64,000 bases of DNA from Pelecanus crispus. Lineage: Eukaryota > Chordata > Aves > Pelecaniformes > Pelecanidae. Positions within the stretch are counted from its first letter, which is position 1, and each line of letters starts with the position of its first letter. The stretch spans positions 12,067,397 to 12,131,396 of the forward strand of contig NC_134652.1 of assembly GCF_030463565.1 (NCBI RefSeq), in the 5' to 3' direction. The notes beneath the pieces were generated by a model. It was not told where the DNA came from, searched no databases, and was given only the letters and a program-made list of their open reading frames with translations. Below, piece by piece: positions 36,120-47,100 of the stretch. The translations under genes were made by a program, and so were the position numbers.

Positions 36120-39050
36120 AGTTGCTTACAGAAGTGACTGTGAAATGTAAAGTCTTAATGTTTTCCCTCCAAGGCCTAAACAGAAAGGGAGAAGCTTAGG
36201 GGAAGACCAAATCTTAAAGAAGCAAAAAGCTGCAAAGGTTTCACTTACAAAATACAATACAAAAATAGGGGGGTTTAAGTTATAATTAACTATCAGTAAC
36301 CACTGAAAAGTTCCTGAGAAGGTAAACAGTGTAACATGAGGCAGCAGCACCCTCAACACATCTAAGCCTTGATGTCTTTGCAGTTGTCAGTTCTGTTGCT
36401 TATAAAGGAGGCACCAGGATAAAAGCCGTTATTTTAAGGGTAAAAGCCCTCCATATGCAGCTATTTTTAGTTGATAAAAGCCACTTATATCAACTTAGAA
36501 TGTCCTACTCTGCAAAGTGGTTATCTTTATGAGCGTACAATATCAACATAATTGCATCCACAAGAGAAATGTTCTTCAGGTGAACTATACTGATAAAATG
36601 GTACTAATTTATCAAGTTCAGACCAGCCCTTAGAAGACAAGCTGTTTTTTGTTCCTCCCCTCAAGGACATAGTCTTTATGTTTTACTGTACATGTACATA
36701 CAGCTGTCAAGCTTTCACACCTGTGCTTCTGCACTTTTCAAACACTCCTTACAACCACCCTTCAATCTGCAAGAGATAAAGTTGAACAGTTCTCTTTTTC
36801 TGTTACTCTCTCTTTTCTCCTTCTTCCCAGCAGCTGTTACTCTACAAACCACCCCATGTCATTGTGAAAGAGATGGTATTATCCACCTTTCCTTTATGTA
36901 CACAAAAAATTAAGTGGCTCCAGAATTCCCCATATACTTTTCCACCTGCAAGATTTTCACAAATCGCTTCAGTCCTGTGAATATTACTGGTACTCATCTC
37001 TGCCCCACAAGAATTCAGTGGCTCTTTTTTCCCCTTTCTCACCCTTTGCTGCCCTGAAAACAGCTTACCGTTGAGTGGCAAGATTGTGACACCAAACGAC
37101 AGTACTCCCTTCCCCTTTTCTTCTCTTTCCTTGTTTTCCCCTCTTATGCCCACTTGCCTAATACAGACGTATTAACTGCAAATGATTCATCACAGACCGT
37201 TGGCAATAAAGAAACTCTGGTTTAGGGCACAATATCAAGCTGTCATGATCTTGCATTTCCTAATGTCAACCCAAACAGTTAACAGCTTTGTGTAACAGTC
37301 CTCCCTGCCCCACACCATTTTTTTAGAGAAACGTTTTTTCTGAGTTACCTCAATCAATCATTCAGGAGTTCTCAAGTGTTCCCAGTCACTGTTGGTTGAT
37401 TTTTTTTTTGTATGGATCTCAGCCTAAGCTGATCAAACTACCTTGTAAGAACAGTTTTGGGAGTGGAATGTTCCATCAGTTGTTCACCTTTTTGAAAAAG
37501 AAGACAAAGGACAAAACCTGTATTAAATAACAATCATAACTTTCATCATTTGTAATCAAGTCCTACATTTCAAGTGAAGGAATACTTTTTCCATATAGGA
37601 CCCTAGTTGAAATTCTCCACCTATGGCCACATAATAAATAACACCACAACTTTCATACACTGTCTTTGAGATTCAGCACCCTCCTTTGTTTGTAACAAGG
37701 ATGATGGAATAGCTCAGCCTTACAATTCATGTTGTCATACTGATCAGGAGGCATACTCTCAATTTAGCAATGCACCCTCTCATTAACTCAAGCCAACAGG
37801 TCTGCTGGAACTTCAGGATGCTGGCATTTATCACTGTATCAAAAAAATCACTTCATATTTTGCAGACTTATACCACACAGTACTACCAATTAACTACAAA
37901 ACACAATTTGAAAACCTGCATTAAAAACATCACAATAAATAACCGCAAAATTTTATGTTCAAAGAGCTAACAGGGGAACAAAATGGACAGAAGTAAATGT
38001 AAGCATCTGCAAAACAAGAAAGCTGCAAGACATCTTAAGATTAATCAGCGATACAAATAGTACTTTTAAAGTAGTTCTGCAGATGAGGGTATTTCCTAAG
38101 TCACTGAAAACCACCAATAAAATAGGTTCAGCTCTCTGTACTCACCAGCGCTGCATGTACTTTACCTAAATAGGCAATTCTACCCCAGCAGGTAAATAGC
38201 AACAAAACAACGTTTAGGAACACCACACACTGCAGAAGCAAGCTTTCCAAAACTTATCAAGACCTTAACGTCTATGCAAAACACCCCCGAGGAACTTCCA
38301 CGATTTTTCTCTTCTCCCTAACTTCAAGCAACCACTCCTCATCACCAAGGCTTTGGAGACCCGCAGGCACCGGCGGTTGTTCTGCAGCCACACGCAACAA
38401 TAAGCGGGTAAGATTTAGGTACCCTTACAAAACCCGCGCCGCTGGAAGGAATCAATGGCGGAGCAACTCCAGCCCTTAAGAGCAGGCGGGACGGAGGGCC
38501 GGAGGCGGGGGGCACGGCTGGGGCAGGGCACGGCTGGGGCAGGGCCCCGCCGCCACACGCTCGCAGGGCGGCACAGGCCCGGCCGCCGTTGACCCGGCCC
38601 GGCCGCGGAGCCCCCGCGCCTCCCGGGATGCGCCCTCAGCAACGCGGCAGGACGGCGGGGCTCGCTGCGCAGCCAAGCCCGGCTGCCACGGCCCCGGGAC
38701 CGGAGGCGGCGGGGCAGCGAGAGCGGGGACGTGGAGCGCCGGGGGGGGAGCTCCTGACGGCGCCAACCGCCCCTCAGCGACCGCCCCACGGCCTGGCCAC
38801 CCCCACGCACCCTGCGGAGCCGCCGCGCCGCGCTCGCAGCAGAGGAGGCGAGGCCGGGCTGGGCCAGGCCGGGCCGCTCGCCCTCCCCGCCGCCCACCGG
38901 AGCGTTACCGGCGTCCCACAGAGCGCGGCCGCCCCGTTCCCGCCGCTCGACCCCGCCCCCTCGGCCGCGCGCGCGCCCCTGCCTTCTTGTTTTTGTTTTC
39001 TTCCCCCCCCCCGCCCCGTCCTAGCGACACGGCCGCCAGCGGCGCCGCGG

Positions 39051-39083
39051 ATTGGCTGGCTCCCGCCCGCCGCCGCAGCCAAT
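39051..39083. promoter_or_regulatory. PDCD4: Inverted pair of CCAAT boxes (NF-Y type) with GC boxes between
   Basis: ATTGG (39051-39055) and CCAAT (39079-39083) face each other within gattggct...agccaatc, separated by a GC-box-like cccgcccgccgccg. Paired CCAAT boxes spaced near 30 bp are common in CpG-island promoters bound by NF-Y. Confidence 0.65.
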
Positions 39084-39224
39084 CGGCAGGCGGGGGGTGC
39101 GGGTGGGTTGGGGACGGCAGGGCGGGCAAGCCTCAGGAAAAGCGATGGGGGAGGGGGGCGAAACCATCTCGGGGGTGTCGGCGGGGGGGAGCGGGAAGGA
39201 GCCATTCGGGCGGGGAGGGGTCAG

Positions 39225-39324
39225 CAGGCCGCGGCCGGCAGCCGCCGTGGAGCGGGGCGGCCCCTCACGGGCCGCGGCCCGTGAGGGGCCGCCCCGCTCC
39301 ACGGCGGCTGCCGGCCGCGGCCTG
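39225..39324. repeat. Perfect 100-bp palindrome, 50-bp arms, no spacer
   Basis: Bases 39225-39274 are exactly the reverse complement of 39275-39324, centred on gccg|cggc with no loop. Symmetry stops abruptly at both ends (gtcag on the left, accgg on the right). The arms are about 85% G+C. Such long spacer-free palindromes are unstable in replication and are also a known product of hairpin or template-switch errors in sequencing and assembly, so it may not be present in the genome. Confidence 0.95.
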
Positions 39325-39339
39325 ACCGGCTCCCCACAG

Positions 39340-42300
39340 GCCCCAGCACGACGCTGCCGGTGCCAGACGAAGGAAACACCTCTGAGAGACCCCGCCGCTC
39401 AGCACCCTGGGCTGCCGCCGCCGGCTCCCTCCTGCTCCAGCCCCGTCCCGGGACGCCAGGCACCCTGCGAGGGGACGGAGGGCTGTCGGCAGGCCCCTGA
39501 CTGGGGAAACGAGGAGCCTGCACAGCTGTGCCTGGCTTCTCTTCGACATCACCTCCTCCTCCTTTAATTAGAAATCAATTTCTTTTTTTTTTTCTGAAGC
39601 AAAACCTTCAGAAAAAATTATGTACCGCCTCTTCTCCGTGTTGCTCTGGGCTAACATGGGTATTTCAGGCCTTTTGCTCCCTCTTCACGCAAGACCCCTC
39701 TACCTTCTCCTCAGCACTGGGTGTTACAGGGCAGGAGTTCCGAGATTCTGGCAGGACTGGGGAACACCACAACCGCCTCAGAGCTGGCAGGCAGGATTCC
39801 TACTGCTCAGGCAATCCGACAGGTAAAAGGTGCTGCAGCCACCTCCTCCACTGCTGAAGCCCTTAACACTCTGCACGTTTAGGATTGGCAGCGTATCCAT
39901 CCACAGCCTTCCAAACTTTCTACCTTATTTCAGTTTACATTTACCCTGTTTATTCTATACGGACTGCCTGAGGCCAGACACCTAATTAGAGCTGATAGTC
40001 TCCTTTCATTGTCATGTACTTTGCCTCCATTCACAGTCTCTCCTAAAAACACAGATAACCCTTTGTTTTCTCTCTGTTATTTGTCACTCCGGAGAGCCCA
40101 AGCGATAGCAGTCCAATGCTATGAGGGAAGAAAAAACAGATCCCTTCTGCTTCAGTACTTCTGCATTGCAGGATTTTTCAGCTGTCAGCAAGAGAATCCT
40201 CCTCGGTTAATAGATTATGACTAGACTTTTGTAGTATTTTTACATACTTTCCCAATTCCACTCCGAATCAGTGTAGTTTTGACTGAACTAAGAGCCAAAC
40301 TTTCCTTGTAAAAGAGCCTCTGAATTAATTTCCTGGCCCAGCTCTGCATGAATCATCAAAACTAAGTTTAAGAATTAAAACAACAGTGATCTGTTAAAAG
40401 ACTGTGCAGCACGATTGCTCTATTTTTACTGATAAATACTTTCCCCATCAGACAAATGACAGAAAGAAAATCTTTCTTGTTCATGAAGACACTAAGTTGC
40501 AGACATTTTCAAGTCAGGACAGTTCAGCATGCTCACACAAGACTTTTTTCACATGCAACCTAGAGGCAGCCTCAGAAGATGTCGTTTCCCCATCAATCAA
40601 AACACAACTCCTAGTTTGCATCTCTGCTGACTAGCACGTACTAGGCAAACCACTACGGTGTCACCACCGAGATTTGGAAAATAAATCCTAGCTACTAATA
40701 TAGATCATGGAATTCAGCTTCCCCTGCAAGACAGAAGAGGGCTTGCAAACAGATTTTGCAGAGAGCAGGAAAGAGATGGCAGAGAAACCGAAACAGTAAC
40801 CAGAACCTGCACAAGAGAAGATGCCACAAAATACCACGAGTGCATCATGCCAATTACACATTTTAAAGCACTGTGGAAAATTGCTAGAGGATTTTCTGGT
40901 AAAATTCAGGACTGGATCACTTCCAAGAGGCCCAAAAGCTGGGTCAGTAGTCAAAAGAAGGTGAAAACCCCTGAACCATCCAGCACACCTCCAGACAAGA
41001 AAATGCTGTGTTTTTTCTTTCTTCTGCTGCATGTCTCTATTAGCAGCTGGGTTATCAATCACTGAAAATCTCGTCTAGATTTGACTGCGCATACTTTCTG
41101 ATTTCTAAAACACTGTGACCTGGAAAAGGGCTGATGTGCATGAAAGACTATTTGTATTTTTCCATTGTATCAACCGGTCTGCTAAAAGATACCGTCTCTT
41201 CTTGCCTTTCTAACCTCACAGCCGCCTGCAATACTGAAGACAGCTGATCACATGCTAATCTATGAGCTGCAGAGACCTGCTTGCTCCCTCCCGGCCTCCC
41301 TCCTCCAGCCACATTAATAGCAAACATACCACCAAAATCCCCGTCAAAAACGGAAGAGCAGAAATCATCCCCCCACAGAAAAAAAAAAAAAAAACCACCA
41401 AAACCAAAACCCCTCTTTTGACCGTTTCTGGCCAGTTTGCAGCTCCAGGCAACCTGTGCGGGCTGCGCAGCTCAACACCCGCTCCCCGACGCCCACGTCC
41501 CGGGGCTGCCCACGTCCCGGGGTCGCCCACGTCCCGGGGCTGCCCACGTCCCGGGGTCGCCCACGTCCCGGGGTTACCCGCGCCCCGGCCTCCGCCGCGC
41601 CGAGCCACGCCAGGCGGGGACCCGCCGGCAGCCACCAGGCCCCTCCTGCGCTCCCAGCCCTAACGCCGCCGATCACCTGGAGCAAAATGCTTGCACGGAG
41701 GCGAGCAGACCACTTTCTAGCCGCCTTCCTTCCTTCGAGCCTGCTGGGTTGTTTCCAAACTCTCCCCTCCCTTTCTCACATGCTGGCCAAGCCCTCCCGT
41801 AACACCCAGGGGAGGAATCCATTGGCTGAAGTTCCCCAAAACGCGTGGAGCAGCCCTTCCCCCCCCGCCCAATGCGGAGTGCACGATCGGCACCGCGTGT
41901 CTGCACGCTGCCCTGGCCGCTGCGCTGCCGGCCTTTGCTTTGCATCGGGGGTGCTCGGAGCTGGGGCTGGGGTGACTCGGGTTGGTCGTCTGACCTCCGG
42001 CACCAGAGCGAGCAGTGCAAAGCGGGGAGAAGTTATGTTGGGTTAGAAACATCGCAGAGCATTTTCGTTGCGCTCCCCGCAGCGGATTTTTCAAAGTTTT
42101 ACTTTCTGTTTTAAATATTTTCAAAAGGCAGCATCTGTGCTCCTGACACTTCAGCAGTTCTGTTTGATTACAGTCGAGTCTGTTACTGTGTCGCTTGGAA
42201 TATAAATTTCCACACATAATGCAGACAGCAAAAATGTATCATATCTGTTACATCAATCTGCTCTGTTCAGTTGCCTGTCTCTCGGCCTTCTGCTTTCTTT

Positions 42301-43160
42301 TCCTTCAGCCTACTTTTATTTTTGCATGTTCTGCAAAGGTGCCTTCATAAAATGAACTGCAAGCACAGCATTCCCCTTCTTCATCAGGCAGCGTCAGCTC
42401 CCGGTTGCAAGGATACTAAAACACGCCTTCGCTTTTTTTAATGCTCAGTATAATTAGAGTTGCTTTCGAACATCCTCCAGCAGCTCCGTCCATCAGCTGG
42501 GAACGGGGCTGTGCTGCAGAGCTGCGTGTGCAGCGCCTGGCACGGCTGGGCACCCCTGGGAGGTGGAGGGGGATCGGCTCGCGCTTTGCCTGAGCCTGGA
42601 AACTGAAGCGTCACCCACTGCGATGGCTTTGGATAACCACTTTCCTGAACCACACCTTGCCTGTCTCTATCGTGGCTTTCCAGGACTTGCCCCTCGCATT
42701 GCACAAAAAGCCTCCCCTCTTCACATTTCTGAGTACGCCCTCCTGGCAGAAGCGTTAGAATTGGGTTTGCTTCATAAAACTGTTCCAGGCATGTCTCCTC
42801 TGTGGTGCAGTTGTCATCTGTTCACTCTTGCCTTAACAAAAGGCAATCACGCACCTGAAAAGACGCTTTGCTGGAAAGGACTGAACTTATGAAATGCACA
42901 GAAAAATGGGAGTACTTGATTTAAGAGTTCCAGACAGTGAGTTCATTTAAGAGCTAACAACCAGAAACACAAAATACCACCTTTACCTCAGAATAATTGT
43001 CCTTTTTTACTGGTTTACTGTGGGAGAAAAATCTTAGGGAGCCATTTATTAAAACAAGGTGTGTTATTGCCTTGTAATTATTATTTGACAAGCTGAGGTC
43101 CTGTGATTAATAAGTCATGTGCCTGTTTTTTGTGTGTGTATAATCACATGCTCCATATTT
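39340..43160. other. Intergenic region between PDCD4 and RBM20, first part
   Basis: No exon of a recognised family is present. The sequence is mixed single-copy DNA with a second GC-rich patch at about 41440-41960 that contains a 16-bp minisatellite. The patch has long open frames on both strands because of its composition. It could be a distal CpG element or a non-coding RNA promoter, but nothing in the sequence shows transcription. Confidence 0.55.
41491..41574. repeat. Minisatellite, five 16-bp units
   Basis: A unit close to cccacgtcccgggg plus two alternating bases repeats five times. The variable bases (ctg versus tcg) alternate, giving a 32-bp higher-order period. Each unit carries a CACGTC core. 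The array is too short and gap-free to be a CRISPR. Confidence 0.9.
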
Positions 43161-43169
43161 ATATTGACA

Positions 43170-44110
43170 GAGGGTTACACAATATTTACCTTTGTGCATA
43201 GGACTGGCAGGAACTTCTGTGCTACCACATCTCCTGTCACAGGCACTGTGTGATATAATCCTTTTCATAAACTTATCAAGTTCCGTCCTCAAAGAGATTT
43301 AATAGTCTGCATGGACAGCTGCAGTGGGGAGGCTGTTCCAGAACCACCTTGTCAAGTGGTTAGTAGCGATATTCTAACCAAAATGTCTGATGCCTCTTTT
43401 TGATCATGTATTCTGTACCAGCGCTGGCCCTTAGCACCATCAGCTCTTGTCTCTCCCTTCCTGGGAGTATTTACGCAGATAAATCCTCCTGCTCTCAGCA
43501 TTCACTTTGCAAAATGAAGCGAGAGAGCCTCTCCTCGCGCGCACCCCAGCCTTTGCTGCAGCCTGGGCTGCACCTTGCCTGCTGCCTTCCAGAATTGCAT
43601 GTCTCGCTTCATGTTTCCACTGTGTTGACAAGTCAGTTATTCGGTGATCAAAGTGTGAGCTGCCAGCTAGCTTGTAGGAGAGGGTTTGGTCATTTATGCC
43701 TATGACTGCGACTTTCTGCTGCTGACTACTTTTTTTCTGTGTAATATCTCAAGCCTCCTTTGTCTTGAGGTTGCTTCATATTTTCTGTCATCAGCAATTT
43801 CACCAGTTCTCCACTAACATTAGTGCCAAGCTCATTTACAAAAGCACTTTGCCAGATCTCCAGGAGTGATGTTTAACACTCCCCTGGTAACTGCCCTCCA
43901 GCCTAACAGCCGTGCATGGCTCTCACAGCAGGTCTTTATGGGGTTTATACCTTGCAGTAAATCACTTCTCCCTTTTCTTAAGAGCTTTCCACATGGCACC
44001 ATATGAAATGTGCAATTTAAGTCCAGATAGGTGAGATCCACCCCATTTCCTTCACTAAGCAAATGGCTTGCAGCTTACCTTAGCCAAGAAAGATAAATGG
44101 GTTTGGTAAA
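43170..44110 (-). mobile_element. Degenerate CR1/L3-type LINE remnant
   Basis: Read on the plus strand, several blocks match the well-known antisense of CR1-like reverse transcriptase ORFs. One is a ggctgttccagaacc block (43331-43345), the complement of the C-terminal HWNRLP region. Others are gtaccagcgctggccctta, a gtcatcagcaatttcacc...aagctcatttac block (43789-43840) that is the complement of the FINDL region, and taactgccctccagcc. The order is that of an element on the minus strand. Numerous stops and gaps show an old, inactive copy. The boundaries are approximate and related sequence may extend to about 44700. Confidence 0.55.
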
Positions 44111-47100
44111 CCCATTTAATCTCATGCCATTTACCTCCCTCTCTTTTGCTAGCCTTTCCTTCACCAGTTGTTCTGAAGCTTTCCATATACTGTTAAGCTG
44201 AAACCTTCATGCCTGTTCTTGTCCAGATCAGTTTATTTCTTACGTACAGGCTCACTCTGCTCCTGTCCCTGACTGAGGGACCTGCTAAAGACATCGGGCC
44301 AGTTCTTCCAGAGCTCTGGCATGTGGATTAGCCCGTTTCTCTGCCTTCACTGCTGAGGTGTGCTTCTGTCCTAGCCATGAACATCTCCATACCCCCATCC
44401 CACTATCCTTCTCATCTGCAGCCACACGATTATCGGCCTCATCCTCAGTCAAAGTTAAGGCAAAGTATGGGTTTGGGTTTTGCACATACCTACTACACAT
44501 TAACCTCTGTCCTATGTAATCCCTCTTTCTCCTTCCCTGTTTTCTTCAGCCGTGTGCAGCTGGGAAAAACGTTTTCCCATTTTTATTAAGACGCTGTAAA
44601 AGGCAAAACTCCGACTCACTTGTGAGACATAGCTTTTATAACCAGCTTTTAAAATGATTCCTTGTAATGACTGCTTATTCTCAGTATCATTTCTGAGGTT
44701 GAAATTCATTCAACTGCCTTCAAGTTTTTCCCCTTTCTTGGGTTTTATCCGCTCCGAAGTGATACTTAATTAACTAGAGTTTTATCCCCAGTCCTGGAGT
44801 CTCATCCCAGTAAAGTTTAGACATGTAAATTCCCGAGCTCCTGAGGAAAGCTGACTGTATGGATTAGTTCCTGTTATGTATCTAAATACACCCCTTGGAA
44901 GTCTGAAGCTGTATCAGTGATCACAGGGATATAATATTTTAAGTGGGGTACTGTTTATCATTAAAAAACCTGAAGCATCTCAAGTGTCCCAGAAAAAAAC
45001 TGACAAAGTAGATTTCCCTTATATTTCTAGGGTAAAAATAAGCAATGTTGTGGAAGAGCAGAAGTAGATTAGTTGCTCTTTTTAGAAGTAAATTTTTTTT
45101 TTTTAACCTTAAAAATACAACTGTGTAAGTCACCTTTTGTGGTCAACACCAAAAAGGTGTTTTACCTCAGCGGGGTCCAGAGACTCAGCCAGGGCCTTAT
45201 CCTGGCCAGTGAGGTCTGGAGGTCTACCTGCCTCTCTTCACCCTGTTTCACAGCAGCTTTTTTCTCTGTCTCTCTTCTCACTCTTCCTCTGCAGTCCCTC
45301 CTTCTGTCCCAAAGTCCCAGCACTTGACTGAAGTCGGAAAACTGATGGTGTACAAGGGCTTGATGTTTTCGGCTGTCTTGCTGCCAGGCACGGAGGTCTG
45401 GCACCCAGTGCATCCCACAGCACAGCCGGCTGAGCCAGCCAAAGAGCGTAACATCTTAGAAATGTATTTCTGATCTCCTGGCAGGTGTCTGCACGTATAT
45501 CTAGGCTCCTTGGCAGGCTTGGACCACCTGCTCTGGAGGGAGTCAGTGCTGCCGCACCTTCACTGTAGCCAGGGCTCGGCTAGTAGGAGACTAGCAGCCT
45601 GGCTGCAGTGCTGGTATCAGCAAAACCACCTCTGGTCCTCACTGCGGAGCGCGTTCTGGGGCATCAAGGTGGAAGCGTCTCTAGAGATGTCCCCTGTCAA
45701 GGAAGGTCCTTGCGGTCTTCCCGTGTGCGTGCGGCCAGCGGGCTGGAGGTGGGGGCTGCAGCGGCGATGCTCAGCCCAGGGGCACACCACACCACGCCGC
45801 ACCGCACCCGGCCCCCCAGGCCCTCCAGCTCGCTGGCTGCCGTGGACTCGGCCGCGCTGCGTGGGCTCCTGGGGAAAGGAGCAGTGCTTGGGAACGGTGG
45901 GCGCTGCTCCCAGCCAGGCACCTCCTGAGCACTGCCCGGGCTGTGCTGACCCTCCGGGTGGGCCGAGCGCTTCCCCCATCTCTGCACCCCCAAGGAGCTG
46001 GCCTGGCACAGGAGAAGGCGAGGTGTGTCCTCGGGTTGGGGCACGAGCCGTGGAGTCAGCACTTCGGGGCCCAGTTCCCACCTCTGACGCCGACTTACTG
46101 CATGACCTAAGGCGAGTCACTTAGCTGCTTTCCTTCATTTCCTGACTCTGCTAAACGCCGGGGCTAATAAGTAACTTTGTGTGAGTGCTACAAAGCTTTG
46201 AAATCTTTAGATGAAAAGGTGCTGTATAATTGCAAAGCATTTTTAATAATGCTAATCATTCGCTTCACTCTGCGTTGCCTGTCAGTCTCAGGCCGGAGCG
46301 CTGCGGCAGCCACCAGCATGCAGTCAGTGAGCATCAGGCTGTGCTGAAGTGGAGGATTTTCCTGAGTTCATCTCCATTTTGACCTCATGCTGGTCCAAAC
46401 AGGAATCTGAGCTCAGCCCAGGACCTGACAAAAAGCCAGAAACTCAGAATAGCGCCTGGCCCTTGCCGGCAGGAGCTTTCTGGAAAGCAGGGGTATTTGT
46501 GGGAAGGGATTTAAACAGCTGTGTTGACAACACAGACAATGGGGATCTGATTCAAGCTGAGGGGGGATACGTGAAAGGCGGCACGAAGCTGAAATTAAAG
46601 CAACAGTGAAGAGGAACGAGAGGGAAGCAAGGAAGATCACTTGGGCTGAAATGCTCCCAGTTTGGAAGCAGCCGCAGCCACGTGTCCCAGGAGGTGCCTG
46701 GCTGGCACCAGCCTCCTCTGCGTCCCAGGGACGGCTTTATACTTTTAAAAGCACCCTGCCAGGGGTGCAGGGGCCTTCTGGGGCAGAGAGCTTGAGTGCT
46801 AACATTAATCCGGAGGATTACAAAGGCAGCGCTTTTGTGAAGCACTGCAGCTAGAAAGTGATGAGGTTATCGTCTTTAGTTAGGCCTGCAGAGCTGATGT
46901 TTAACCACAATGTTATTTTTATTTGGCTCACTAACACAACAGTAGCTAGTGATGCCTGCAGCTCACTGCAGTCCAACGCCTCCTCTTCCAAACAGAGGAG
47001 ACTCTGTGCACCGCTGGCAATTCCTGTGATTTTTATCACAACTTTTGTGCTTTGGGGAATATATCCTAAAATCCCAGCTCCTTGAAACAAGGGAATTGTA

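Larger units (their letters stand above)
38400..39340. promoter_or_regulatory. PDCD4: CpG island, PDCD4 promoter and probable 5' non-coding exon
   Basis: A CpG-rich block of about 0.9 kb lies 2.3 kb upstream of the PDCD4 start-codon exon and is bordered by AT-rich DNA. PDCD4 has a non-coding first exon in other vertebrates. The best donor-like site on the minus strand is GTAAGGG at 38428, which would make exon 1 end at about 38429; this is tentative. The upstream part carries two CCAAT boxes, GC boxes and a 100-bp palindrome. A divergent transcript to the right is possible (human has an antisense RNA here) but no exon is supported. Confidence 0.75.

Noticed and set aside
38415-39567. Several overlapping open frames in the PDCD4 CpG island
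   Set aside because: These are GC-driven, low-complexity translations, and part of them simply repeats through the palindrome.
41491-41574. Regular repeats that could suggest a CRISPR array
   Set aside because: Units are contiguous, with no unique spacers, in a vertebrate genomic context. It is a minisatellite.
45510-46124. A 204-codon plus-strand open frame in a GC-rich patch
   Set aside because: It has no recognisable domain, competing frames lie on the opposite strand, and its end runs into a MIR-type SINE.
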